Part shown: one piece after another, positions 28,749 to 38,140 of the stretch | How positions within the stretch are numbered: position 1 is the first letter of the stretch | How the letters are laid out: the number at the start of each line of letters is the position of its first letter | From: a virus | Length of the DNA: 64,000 bases | Direction: 5' to 3' (one strand) | Virus record (IMG/VR): IMGVR_UViG_3300035180_000402 | Span: 17,602 to 81,601 of that record | Program-made: the position numbers and the translations under genes | Notes under the pieces: generated by a model | The model's database searches: none | Told to the model about the DNA's origin: nothing | What the model saw: the letters and a program-made list of their open reading frames with translations, nothing else

Positions 28749-30017
28749 ATGTCTTCATCAAAAATTTTAGTAAATGCTATTGGTATAAAAGATAATTCTA
28801 CGGGATTTGCTATCTTATATGTTCCAGAATTTCATTTATTTTTAAAGTCTGAAATACGTCAAAATAAACCTGTAGAATTTTATACTAATTATTCAATGCC
28901 TGTACTTTGTACTCATCAAAATGAGATATATGAAGAGTACAATAAACTAGAAACTCAGGCAGTAAATAAAATTCCTAACATAGGTTATGTAATAGTTAAT
29001 AATGTCTGTAATATGAATTGTACCTTTTGTTATGCTGCGGCTAATACTAATCATAAAAGAGTAGACATTTCTGATCTAGAGCACCTGTCTAAGATATTGC
29101 CCAAAAATTCGTTTAGAAAAGTAATTATTTCTGGAGGAGAACCTTTATTAGACTTTGATCTTGTAAAACAAATAAGAACATTTTTTGATGAAATGACTAT
29201 AAACTCTAATGGAATGCTTCTTACAGAAGATATAGCTAATTGGTTAGTAGAAACAAAGACAAAAATGTATATCGCCTTAGATTATGAGATTAAAGATTTT
29301 GAAGGACATGACTTTAATGCTAAAGCGCATGTAGAAAGTATAATCGCTAAAGTTCCAGAAGTTCTTCCATTTATAGAAGTCGCTGTAACTTACCCTAGTG
29401 ATAAACTAGATGAGTTAAAAGATATTAGAACTCAAAATCTTCCATTTGAAAAAGAACTGACCCACGATTTTAATTACATTAAAGGAAAGGATCCTTTAGT
29501 TTTAACTAAATCTATATTTGAAAAAGAAATAGAAAGAATAGAAAGAGATGAAATTTCATTACAAGAATCTATCTTTCATAAACCTCTTAAATATATACGA
29601 AATACTTATAACTGGAGACTTAATATAGAGTCATGCTCTCCAGCCGTACATTTAAATCATCTTGGAGATTTACATCTATGTCAGGTTAGAGCCTCCAATA
29701 CAAATAGACCTGAAGAGTATGAGAAAGATGTTATCTGTAAAGCTAAAGATTTTAATTTAGACATATATAGACAAAGATCCAACAAAGATAAAAAGATTGG
29801 AGTTTGCACAATAGATAAAAATTGTAACTGTAGATGGTTTTGTGGAAATATATGTTGGGCTAATATAAAACATAATAAACATAATTGTGAAGTTCTTAAA
29901 TACTCGTTATTCTATTCTATGTATTTAGTTCATAATTATCTTTCTATGGAAGGTTTTAGTTTATTAAATTTAGATAGATTTTTCAATTCAAAACTAAAAG
30001 GATTGAACTATGTCTGA
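28749..30017 (+). CDS. Radical-SAM/SPASM maturase-like enzyme, paralogue of its neighbour
   Basis: A 422-residue protein. The motif is C87-NMN-C91-TF-C94 with ISGGEP (128-132). The SPASM-like end reads NCNCRWFCGNICWANIK ... HNC. Shared with the upstream gene are the N-extension, FCYA after the cluster motif, EISLQESIF and a C-terminal YSMY..(F/H)NYL. The paralogues probably act on related residues or together as a heterodimer (inference). The end overlaps the start of the Ig-repeat gene by eight bases, tying enzyme and virion genes into one translational unit. Confidence 0.85.
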   Translation: MSSSKILVNAIGIKDNSTGFAILYVPEFHLFLKSEIRQNKPVEFYTNYSMPVLCTHQNEIYEEYNKLETQAVNKIPNIGYVIVNNVCNMNCTFCYAAANTNHKRVDISDLEHLSKILPKNSFRKVIISGGEPLLDFDLVKQIRTFFDEMTINSNGMLLTEDIANWLVETKTKMYIALDYEIKDFEGHDFNAKAHVESIIAKVPEVLPFIEVAVTYPSDKLDELKDIRTQNLPFEKELTHDFNYIKGKDPLVLTKSIFEKEIERIERDEISLQESIFHKPLKYIRNTYNWRLNIESCSPAVHLNHLGDLHLCQVRASNTNRPEEYEKDVICKAKDFNLDIYRQRSNKDKKIGVCTIDKNCNCRWFCGNICWANIKHNKHNCEVLKYSLFYSMYLVHNYLSMEGFSLLNLDRFFNSKLKGLNYV

Positions 30018-33000
30018 TATTCGTCCTGTACTAAGTATTTTAGAAAAACCTGAAACCTTAAATAAAAGTAAGCAATGTTCTTTTACCTTTAAGTCATCTA
30101 AACCTTTGAAATATGTCTGGTGTGTTTTGGATAATAATCCAAGTTTTAAACTATATCCATCAAAAGATTATCCAGAAGGTGATATTGCTATTTTATCTTT
30201 AACCTATGATGATTCTGATGATAGAGTTAAACACGAGCTAACAGTTCAAGCAGTAGATACAGATGATAATCTTGAGATATATAAAAATGTAATAGTTTGG
30301 ACTAATGTTTTTATACCTATACAGTCTACATTAGTAGAACATCCTTCTGATCCAGATTTAGACTTAGCAAGTTATTTTCTAATTACTACAAATAAAACTG
30401 TATTGGGAGTAAGATATTCCTTAAATAATAATCCTTATGTTTTTGTCAAACCTTCAGATAGAGTTTCTGATAACAAGACAGTAGATATTTCATTATATGA
30501 TCTTTCTGATAGATCATATACGATAAGATATAAAGCTGTAGATGAATTTGGATTCGAAGAATTAACTGAACATGAATTTACTTGGAATAAAGTAGTACGT
30601 CCTATTACTACAATAGTAAATATATCTGAAACAAACGATCCAAAAGTAATAGAGTTATCTGTAAATAAACAAGTTGCATATATTGAAAGTTATCATTATT
30701 ACGGTGAAGATAAAGAATCTTTTAGCGAAATTTGTTCAGAAGTAAACTCCTCTGGACAAGAAAGATTCTACTTTAGAATACCACAACCTTTTGAAGGTAA
30801 AAATGAAGTACAATTTACAGCTGTAGATACTAAAGGTTACAGAGAATTAGAACCCGTTGTTTATACTTGGTATGAAGATAAAACAGTTTTATATTCTACC
30901 TTTATTGAGACACCAGCAAAAGTATCACAGATTACAGATTCTAAATTTACTATTGTAACTAATAAACCAGTCGATCATATAGAATATACTTTAGACGATC
31001 AACCGGAGAATAAAATATACCCTTGGCCTGAAGATGTAACTAATAAAACGTTCAAGATAACATTTACATCTATGCAAGAAGGGTTTCATAATCTATCTAT
31101 AAGAGCAGTAGATGGGTCTGGATATTTGGAGGATGAGGCACGTGTTTATTCATGGAAAGTAGAAGATCCACCAGTTTCAAATATAATAAAGTACCCAATT
31201 AGTCCTAGTACAGAATCAACTGCTACCTTTAAAATTGTTGCTAACAAACCATTGAGTCATGCATTATACTCGTTGAACGGATCGTCTTGGAAAGTATTTA
31301 ATATAGATCCTAATGACTCAACTAAGACAAGTGCAAGTATAACAATATCTAATTTAAAAAATGGCGATTATACTATACAGATAAAAGCAGTAGATTTATT
31401 TGGAGCTGTGGAGAGAGAATCAACTGAAAAATCTTGGAGTGTAGAAGGTATTGAAGTTGTTTATCCAAATGTAGGATATGGTTCATCTAAAACAATCTTA
31501 CCAGATGGAGTTACAGAAGCATTTAGATTTCACCCATCTCCAGGTGTATATTTTCCAGAGAGCTTACTTGAGTTACCATCTGTTAGATCAATAATATATC
31601 CAGATACATTTATTGTAACATTTCCCGAAAAGTTTTCTAATCAAACTTCAGGAGTATTTACATTTTCATCTACTAGAATTGGAGCAACCTACCAGATTAG
31701 TTTAGATGGTTCTGAGTGGAAAGATGTAGGTAATCTATATAAATTTAATGATCTAGTTTTAGGCTCTCATTTACTTAAAGTTAGATCTATAGATAGAGCT
31801 GGGAATATTGATCCATCACCAGCAGAGTATTCTTGGAGTATAGACACTAAAAAACCAGTTTCTACCTTTGTAGAAACTCCACCTAATATATCTATCTCAC
31901 AGGAAGCATCTATAAGAATAGAGGTAGATAAACCAGTTCAGTACGAGTTGTACTCTTTAGATAATTCTATATGGTTAAAGTCTTATCCTTTAGAGTCAGA
32001 TCCAGATAATAGAACGATATTAGTAGAATTATATAATCTAAATTCTGGACCGCATAATTTTAGAGTAAAGGCTTGTGATATATATGGTAATATAGAAGTA
32101 CCAGAAAAGTATTATAACTGGTTTGTAAATACAGATAGGACTCCACCTGATACTATTATAACTACTATAATTCCTGAATATACTAATAAAGTTAACTGGG
32201 ATATAGACTTTATGTCACCTAAACTTGGTTGCACTTTTGAAGTAGCTTTAGACGTAACATTATCTAATACAGATATACGATATGGTGAATGGGTGTCTGC
32301 GAAAAGTCCTTATATTCTTTCTGATTTAGCTGATGGACATTATGTGATAAAGGTTAGAGCGATTGATCTATTTGGAGATATAGATGTTACACCTGCTCAA
32401 TTAGCTTGGAATATAGATACAGTTCCACCAAAATTATTTTTTGTTACAAAGCCGACAGGACCAAATGGAACATTTGAAGTTGTCTCAAATAAAACAAATT
32501 GCAGCTATCATTTTATTTATAATGATAGTGATACAGAAAACGTAGTATACAGTCCTATCATACCATATAGCAATTTACCTGAAGGAGTTAATATTGTAAA
32601 AATTTATGCTAAAGATATGGCAGGAAATTCTGGAGATGTTATTTCTTATACTTGGACTATTGATTCAGTAACACCTAATACCTTTATTGATACTTATCCA
32701 ATAGATAATAGCTCAAGTGGGCAGTTTACTTATCACGCAGATAAACCTAATTGTGTCTTTGAAGTTACTTTGGACTCAGTTACAAGTTTTAAAGAAAGTC
32801 CTTTTACTTTCACTAATTTATCTTCAGGTTTTCATACCTTTTCAGTTAGAGCAAAGGACTTAAATGGAAATTTTGATGTTAATCCCAAAACATATACTTG
32901 GGAAGTAAAGATTTTAAGTACGATAACTGTTACAGTTTTTAATGCAATTAATGCTAAAGCTATCTCAGGTGCACTTGTATCTATAGACACTGGAGAATCT

Positions 33001-33585
33001 AGTAATACAAATACTTCTGGTGAAGCTAAGTTTACTAGTATAAAGGCAGGACTTAGAACAGTCACAATCGCTAAAGATCAATTTGTTACAGAAACCGTAA
33101 CAGTTACTTTAACTGAAGCTGCGATAGCAATAACTGTTTTATTATCGCCCTCTCTATGGGATGGTGCCTATCGTGCTGTATTACGTTGGGGTTACAAACC
33201 TTCTGACTTAGATATCCATATGTATGTACCATCAGGATCAACTTACATAGACCGTAACTGGGCTAATAAAGGAAGTGAAATTTCCACACCATCTGGATGG
33301 CTAGACATAGATGATACTGATGGTTATGGTCCAGAAACTGTTACTGCTAAAACTCCAAATATAGGTATTTATCAAATATGGGTGTACAATTATTCTCAAA
33401 CACCAGATATAACATCTTCAAATGCTGAAGTTAGTATATACTCAGACCAAGGAAAACAGCGTACTTATAAAGTACCTTTAAACTTAGGTACAGGATATAA
33501 AGCTTGGCATGTATGTGATATCGACTGTGTAAACAAAATTATAACTGATGTAAATTTATTAAGAACAAATCTACCAAATATATAG
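30010..33585 (+). CDS. Giant Ig-repeat virion protein with a DUF2135-like C-terminus
   Basis: A 1191-residue protein. Residues 1-967 hold about ten ~95-residue Ig-like modules, each with a Y.LD...W....P core and a strand like YSWSIDTKKP. A short non-repeat piece lies near 480-535. Residues 968-1045 match a carboxypeptidase-regulatory-like domain (GALVSIDTGESSNTNTSGEA). The C-terminus (LRWGYKPSDLDIHMYVPSG, LDIDDTDGYGPETVT) is a DUF2135/YfaP-like domain. No signal peptide is visible, consistent with assembly into a particle. It is translationally coupled to the radical-SAM genes, so it is itself a possible substrate. Confidence 0.75.
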   Translation: MSDIRPVLSILEKPETLNKSKQCSFTFKSSKPLKYVWCVLDNNPSFKLYPSKDYPEGDIAILSLTYDDSDDRVKHELTVQAVDTDDNLEIYKNVIVWTNVFIPIQSTLVEHPSDPDLDLASYFLITTNKTVLGVRYSLNNNPYVFVKPSDRVSDNKTVDISLYDLSDRSYTIRYKAVDEFGFEELTEHEFTWNKVVRPITTIVNISETNDPKVIELSVNKQVAYIESYHYYGEDKESFSEICSEVNSSGQERFYFRIPQPFEGKNEVQFTAVDTKGYRELEPVVYTWYEDKTVLYSTFIETPAKVSQITDSKFTIVTNKPVDHIEYTLDDQPENKIYPWPEDVTNKTFKITFTSMQEGFHNLSIRAVDGSGYLEDEARVYSWKVEDPPVSNIIKYPISPSTESTATFKIVANKPLSHALYSLNGSSWKVFNIDPNDSTKTSASITISNLKNGDYTIQIKAVDLFGAVERESTEKSWSVEGIEVVYPNVGYGSSKTILPDGVTEAFRFHPSPGVYFPESLLELPSVRSIIYPDTFIVTFPEKFSNQTSGVFTFSSTRIGATYQISLDGSEWKDVGNLYKFNDLVLGSHLLKVRSIDRAGNIDPSPAEYSWSIDTKKPVSTFVETPPNISISQEASIRIEVDKPVQYELYSLDNSIWLKSYPLESDPDNRTILVELYNLNSGPHNFRVKACDIYGNIEVPEKYYNWFVNTDRTPPDTIITTIIPEYTNKVNWDIDFMSPKLGCTFEVALDVTLSNTDIRYGEWVSAKSPYILSDLADGHYVIKVRAIDLFGDIDVTPAQLAWNIDTVPPKLFFVTKPTGPNGTFEVVSNKTNCSYHFIYNDSDTENVVYSPIIPYSNLPEGVNIVKIYAKDMAGNSGDVISYTWTIDSVTPNTFIDTYPIDNSSSGQFTYHADKPNCVFEVTLDSVTSFKESPFTFTNLSSGFHTFSVRAKDLNGNFDVNPKTYTWEVKILSTITVTVFNAINAKAISGALVSIDTGESSNTNTSGEAKFTSIKAGLRTVTIAKDQFVTETVTVTLTEAAIAITVLLSPSLWDGAYRAVLRWGYKPSDLDIHMYVPSGSTYIDRNWANKGSEISTPSGWLDIDDTDGYGPETVTAKTPNIGIYQIWVYNYSQTPDITSSNAEVSIYSDQGKQRTYKVPLNLGTGYKAWHVCDIDCVNKIITDVNLLRTNLPNI

Positions 33586-33605
33586 TAGTATAATACGAGG
33601 ACTTT

Positions 33606-33824
33606 ATGACAACTATTTTAGATCCTTATTACACTTTATTAAGTCAATATTACAATAATTATGATCTATTCATATCTAAGTGTAAAGATAGTGGTTTAAC
33701 AGTCTTAACCATAGTAGAGTTTAAAGATAAAATAAATACTTTATTTCCTAAAACTAGTAACGTTCATAGAACACCTGTTACTCGTTCTCCACGAAGTTGC
33801 TGTGGAGGTGGAGCATCTCGTTGA
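33606..33824 (+). CDS. 72-residue protein ending in SCCGGGASR
   Basis: Small protein behind ACGAGG, 20 bases after the Ig-repeat gene. The N-terminal 50 residues are an ordinary soluble helical segment (LVLTIVEFKDKINTLF-like content); the tail is basic and ends RSPRSCCGGGASR with C65 and C66. A leader-like body plus a short Cys/Gly core resembles the layout of ribosomally made, modified peptides. It could also be a small virion or chaperone protein. I do not recognise a family. Confidence 0.6.
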   Translation: MTTILDPYYTLLSQYYNNYDLFISKCKDSGLTVLTIVEFKDKINTLFPKTSNVHRTPVTRSPRSCCGGGASR

Positions 33825-33873
33825 ACTATGTAATTTATTATGTAGTTAATATATTAACAAAAGGAGAATGGAA

Positions 33874-34251
33874 ATGGAAGACAATACTACTAAAACTGAA
33901 GAAAACGTAACTGCAAGTGAGGAAAAGCCAAGTGAGGAAAAGAAGAAACAACCATTTATTAACCATAATACTTTTGCATTAGCTTTTGTTATTATAACGG
34001 TAGTATATATTACACTAGTGTTTAAGTATTTTAATCCTACTACTGGTCCTGAGTACGGAACTGCACTTAGGATAAGTGCAAGTTCTATGCAGTCTACAGC
34101 TTTATGGTTTATCTCTGCATTAGGTTTTGTGATTACTCTAAATGGTCTTAAATTCGATGTTTATAAAGAAATAGTAGATGAGCATAATATAGCATTAGCT
34201 CTTTTAGTTGGTTTTGCATGGTTAGCTCTTGCTTTAGTTATAGCACTATAA
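33874..34251 (+). CDS. Three-helix membrane protein, candidate holin
   Basis: 125 residues from the second ATG; the first ATG (33868) is only one base from GGAG, whereas this one is seven away. A charged, Glu/Lys-rich N-terminus (~30 residues) is followed by three hydrophobic segments at about 34-53, 73-91 and 105-125. It lies directly ahead of an exported cell-wall hydrolase. Class I-like holin is the obvious reading from size, topology and neighbour, but no family signature is seen. Confidence 0.5.
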   Translation: MEDNTTKTEENVTASEEKPSEEKKKQPFINHNTFALAFVIITVVYITLVFKYFNPTTGPEYGTALRISASSMQSTALWFISALGFVITLNGLKFDVYKEIVDEHNIALALLVGFAWLALALVIAL

Positions 34252-34263
34252 TTGGAATTAAAG

Positions 34264-34914
34264 ATGAAGAAGTTAATCTTGTTAATTTTAACTTTCTTGT
34301 TTTTATTTTCAGTACCTAACGTAGTATTTTCTGGACCTTATGATCTAGAGGTCTTAAAGAAAGCAGAATCTTACTTATATGTAAGAGAGCTTAATCCTAT
34401 TAATGGTAATAGAAGTCCAGAGATAGATATGTGGCTTAAGTATGTAGGGCTACCACCTGGATTATCTTATTGTGTTACTTTCAATGTCTATTGTGTTGGT
34501 AGTGTCTATGAAGCACATGGCAAAAGAAATCCTTTACCAAAAATTGGAAGAGTATCAACATTGCTAAAAATAGTAAAAAAAGATAAGTATGCTTTTACTG
34601 TAGTACCTGCAAAAGATGTAGAATATGGTTCGTATATTCTAAAACCTGGGATGATAGCTATTTGGTCTAACAATAAAAAATTAGATGGTTCTGGTTTAGA
34701 TAAGTATGATTGGGCCGGTCATGCAGAGTTTGTAACAAGTCCGCTGGTTAAATCTAAATTTGGTTCTATTGGGGCTAACACTATAGGTGTAGATGACATA
34801 CGTTCACAAAGAGAGCAAGCTAAGACTGGACCTGTAGGTGGAGTTTATAGAAAAAGTAGAAACATAAGTAAACTTAAATCTTTTAATACAGAAGCATTTA
34901 TTAAAATAAATTAA
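34264..34914 (+). CDS. Exported CHAP/NlpC-like peptidoglycan hydrolase
   Basis: 216 residues from the ATG of MKKLILLILTFLFLFSVP, a classic signal peptide ending near residue 23. A catalytic Cys is probable at C70 (GLSYCVTFNVYC), His at H153 (WAGHAEFV) and a polar GANT at 170-173, followed by GGVYRKSR. This order (G..YC.TF ... GH.EFV ... GNT ... V.RK.R) is that of CHAP-type endopeptidases or amidases. It is the probable endolysin; a signal peptide means export may be Sec-dependent. A TTG start 12 bases upstream is possible but unneeded. Confidence 0.68.
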   Translation: MKKLILLILTFLFLFSVPNVVFSGPYDLEVLKKAESYLYVRELNPINGNRSPEIDMWLKYVGLPPGLSYCVTFNVYCVGSVYEAHGKRNPLPKIGRVSTLLKIVKKDKYAFTVVPAKDVEYGSYILKPGMIAIWSNNKKLDGSGLDKYDWAGHAEFVTSPLVKSKFGSIGANTIGVDDIRSQREQAKTGPVGGVYRKSRNISKLKSFNTEAFIKIN

Positions 34915-34926
34915 CATAAGAGGTGT

Positions 34927-35358
34927 ATGATGCCCGAAGCAAGTAGAATTTTTATATCTGGACCAATGATGTTCCAAGTAGACCAATATCTTATGACTCG
35001 GTATAAACTAGATCCAGTAGCTGCATCTACTACTCAAAGTTTTAGATTAGATTTAACTAGTACAAAAGGCGTTTTAATTTCTGTTAAAGTTCAGTGTTTA
35101 TCTACTTCTTATGATGTTTATATCATGCCTTTTGAAAATGTAGACATAGATTCTTTAATGACAATTTATAGAAAAACTGACATAAATAAACTATTAGAAG
35201 ATACAAATTTATCTTCATTTTGGGCTAAGTTTAATCCTTTTCATTCACAGAAGTATGGAGAATTAGATACAGATAAGTGTCTATACTTTAAGATTGAAAA
35301 TAAAGCTGAAGATACTGGAGATATTTATGTAGAACTTATTTATAGAGTAGCATTATAA
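34927..35358 (+). CDS. Unknown protein
   Basis: A 143-residue protein behind AGAGGTG; two adjacent ATGs compete as start. The sequence is soluble and beta-rich (FRLDLTSTKGVLISVKVQCL, LYFKIENKAEDTGDIYVELI) with no known motif. The pattern of a compact beta-sandwich and the neighbourhood suggest a small virion protein, but this is weak inference. Confidence 0.5.
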   Translation: MMPEASRIFISGPMMFQVDQYLMTRYKLDPVAASTTQSFRLDLTSTKGVLISVKVQCLSTSYDVYIMPFENVDIDSLMTIYRKTDINKLLEDTNLSSFWAKFNPFHSQKYGELDTDKCLYFKIENKAEDTGDIYVELIYRVAL

Positions 35359-35670
35359 ATGACTTCTTCTTGTTCAATAATACTTTTATTTGTTAAACAG
35401 GTTTTTGAAGTATATGCTATTACTTTGATTTTAGCTAGTAGTTCTATCTTAGAACCTTTTAGATATGTTATTATAAAAAGATACCCAGGTCTTTACAGTC
35501 CGTTAAACTCATGGATAAAAGCTCCATTAGTTTATGAAAAACACTTTATCGAGTGTAGGATGTGTATGGGATTCTGGGTATCTTTGTTTAGTTGTATTTA
35601 TTATAACAATCTAAGCTATTTTGTAGTTGTTTTTGGTATAAGCTATTTTATTTGTACTCAAGAAAGGTAG
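35359..35670 (+). CDS. Small membrane protein with an ECRMCMGFW motif
   Basis: A 103-residue protein that starts one base after the previous stop. Hydrophobic segments lie at about 5-30 and 73-98. The central ECRMCMGFWVSLF resembles the conserved C..C.GFW of DUF1360-type phage and bacterial membrane proteins. The function of that family is unknown to me; a role in lysis timing or the envelope is only suggested by location. Confidence 0.5.
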   Translation: MTSSCSIILLFVKQVFEVYAITLILASSSILEPFRYVIIKRYPGLYSPLNSWIKAPLVYEKHFIECRMCMGFWVSLFSCIYYNNLSYFVVVFGISYFICTQER

Positions 35671-35680
35671 GTAGACAAAG

Positions 35681-38128
35681 ATGATTTTATTAAAAGATAT
35701 GAAGACTAGTCTTTTTAAAAATGCTGATGCCTATTGGAAGAGTAATAGAAAAGATCATATCCAACTTGAAAGTTATGATCTATATATAGGTGCTAGATTC
35801 AGATGTAAAGTACGAACAGGATCAACTTTAAAGTATTTATACTTTACTATAATATCTTTAGATCCTGCAGTTATAGCTTATTGGATTCAGGATGAATTTG
35901 CAATTTATCTAGCACCTGTAGATTTTGAGCAACTATTTATAAGAAGGATACTCAATAGACGTAACCTTATAGAAAAAATGTTACATCCACAAGATATTCG
36001 AATTATACCCGTCAAAGTATTAAACTCCATACAGACTAGAAAAATGCTTTGGATGATACCTAGATTAACACAGAAAGATGTTCAATCAGCGCCTTATAGC
36101 TTGAACATTATTTCTCCTAAACTGATTTACAACTTTAGTACCTACATTAGTGCAGGTAAAGAAGATATCTTCGGGTGGTTACTTAATCTAGTAACACAAG
36201 CCAATTCTGATTATCATACAGGTAAAAAACAATCAAGTCTTACTGATGATCAATATGACGAACTAAAAGAACTGTTGCTATCTATAGATCCTAAAAAAGC
36301 TAAGATTTTAGAATCAGTTGGGGCACCAGTAATAGAAGAAAAAGATGTTAGGAAAAAGGTAGAACTTGAATATAAAATGGGTTCATTACGTAAGATTAAA
36401 CCAGATGGTTCTACTACAAATAAATTTATAAAAGATACAAAAGATGATGAGTATATAGTCTCTGATAAGTTAGATGGATTAAGTCTGAGTTTAACTTATA
36501 GAAATTCAAATTTAGTAAAAGCTACAACTAGAGGTGATGGTTATATTGGACAAGATGTAACTAGGCATATACTTCAAGTTCCTTCTGTACCTAAGAAACT
36601 TAATTCTAAATATGCTAAAGAGAATCTAACTATACGAGCTGAAGGAATTTTAGCAAACTCTGATTTTGAGATGTTTAACAAACTCTTGGTTAAAGAAGGT
36701 AACTCGGAATTTGCTAATCCACGCAATATGATAGCTGGTGTATTTAATAGATTATCACCTAATAAAAAAGTTTTAGCTAAGTTAAATGTTGTAACTTATG
36801 CTATAATGAGTAGAGAAAAAGACTTAGATAAAAAGCAACAACTTAAACAACTTGAAGATATGGGTTTTCATGTAGTTCCTTACAAAGTATTTAAAGCTAA
36901 AGATATTTCAGAAGAGAAGTTAACAAAGTATATTTCTGATAGAAAGCTAATGGGTGACTTTGATTTAGATGGGGCTGTAATAGAAGTAAATAATGCTAAG
37001 ATCAGACAATCCCTTGGTAATGAAACTAATTCAATAAATCCTAAATATGCTAAAGCATTTAAGACTGGTGATACTGAAAAAGTTGAAGCTAAAGTACTAG
37101 AAGTTGTATGGGCTGTATCTAAACATGGATATTTAAAACCACGGATTCGTATTTTTCCTGTAAAATTAGGTGGTGTTACTGTATCATATGCTACAGCTTT
37201 TAATGCCTCTTTTGTTTATGAAAATAAATTAGGTCCTGGAGCTAAGGTATTATTAACACGTTCTGGCGATGTAATTCCACATATACTTAAAGTAATAGAT
37301 AAAGCTAAGAAACCTCAAATGCCAGATAAAGATGTAGTAGGTAATTATGAATGGAATGATACAAAAGTTGATTTAGTATTATCTGAACCACATGAGAATG
37401 ATACTGTAAAGATAAAACAAATATCCGGATTCTTTAGTCGGATAGGAGTAGATTATCTTGGACGTGGCTTAATAACACGTTTTTATGAACACGGCTTTGA
37501 CTCTATAGATAAAGTAATTCACATTACTGTAAAAGATTTATTATCTATTGATGGTATTCAAAAGAAAAGTGCAGAAAAATTATATGAAGGTATTACTAAA
37601 GCATTACAGACTGTAGACTTACCTACTCTAGCTTCTGCTACTCCATACTTTGGAGTAAACTTTGGAGAAACAAGACTAGATAAAATATACGAAGTTTATA
37701 AAGATGAAATGTTTAGTAGATGGAAAGGTTATACAGTAAGAACTGTAGCAGAAGAAATTTCTAAAATACCTGGATTTAGTTCTAACACTGCAATTCAATT
37801 TGCAAAAGGTATTAAACCTTTTAATTCATTTTTGAAAAGAAATTCTGATGTATTAAAAATAAACAAGAAGAAGGAACAAAAGAAATTAAGTAATGTATTT
37901 TCAAATGTATCTATTTGTTGGACTGGCATTAGACAAAGAGACTTAGAAGAACTACTTATAGCAAATGGCGGTAAAGTAGAATCATCTGTTAAAAATGGAT
38001 TGACCTATCTTGTAGCAAAAGATCCGAATAGTACTAGTGCTAAAATGCAGAAAGCTAGAGATTTGAAGATAAAGATAATATCTCCAGACCAAGCAATAAA
38101 ATTGTTTAAAGATAAAGGTGTTTTATAA
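35681..38128 (+). CDS. ligA: NAD-dependent DNA ligase with an extra N-terminal domain
   Basis: 815 residues. The nucleotidyltransferase core spans ~225-465: K263 in SDKLDG is the AMP-accepting lysine, followed by TTRGDG (283-287), RAEG (319-322), DLDGAVIEVN (428-437) and YAKAFK (456-461). An OB fold (470-545), HhH repeats (575-720) and a BRCT domain (740-815) follow. The four-Cys zinc finger of bacterial LigA is absent. The first ~160 residues are not ligase-like (YIGARFRCKVRTGSTLKYLY) and I do not recognise them. It seals nicks during phage DNA replication and repair. Confidence 0.88.
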   Translation: MILLKDMKTSLFKNADAYWKSNRKDHIQLESYDLYIGARFRCKVRTGSTLKYLYFTIISLDPAVIAYWIQDEFAIYLAPVDFEQLFIRRILNRRNLIEKMLHPQDIRIIPVKVLNSIQTRKMLWMIPRLTQKDVQSAPYSLNIISPKLIYNFSTYISAGKEDIFGWLLNLVTQANSDYHTGKKQSSLTDDQYDELKELLLSIDPKKAKILESVGAPVIEEKDVRKKVELEYKMGSLRKIKPDGSTTNKFIKDTKDDEYIVSDKLDGLSLSLTYRNSNLVKATTRGDGYIGQDVTRHILQVPSVPKKLNSKYAKENLTIRAEGILANSDFEMFNKLLVKEGNSEFANPRNMIAGVFNRLSPNKKVLAKLNVVTYAIMSREKDLDKKQQLKQLEDMGFHVVPYKVFKAKDISEEKLTKYISDRKLMGDFDLDGAVIEVNNAKIRQSLGNETNSINPKYAKAFKTGDTEKVEAKVLEVVWAVSKHGYLKPRIRIFPVKLGGVTVSYATAFNASFVYENKLGPGAKVLLTRSGDVIPHILKVIDKAKKPQMPDKDVVGNYEWNDTKVDLVLSEPHENDTVKIKQISGFFSRIGVDYLGRGLITRFYEHGFDSIDKVIHITVKDLLSIDGIQKKSAEKLYEGITKALQTVDLPTLASATPYFGVNFGETRLDKIYEVYKDEMFSRWKGYTVRTVAEEISKIPGFSSNTAIQFAKGIKPFNSFLKRNSDVLKINKKKEQKKLSNVFSNVSICWTGIRQRDLEELLIANGGKVESSVKNGLTYLVAKDPNSTSAKMQKARDLKIKIISPDQAIKLFKDKGVL

Positions 38129-38140
38129 AAGGAGAATTAG

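Noticed and set aside
25068-30017. Radical-SAM genes as queuosine (QueE) or anaerobic reductase activase (NrdG) genes
   Set aside because: They are too long, carry SPASM-like or methylthiotransferase domains, no other queuosine gene is visible, and the reductase is class II, which needs no activase.
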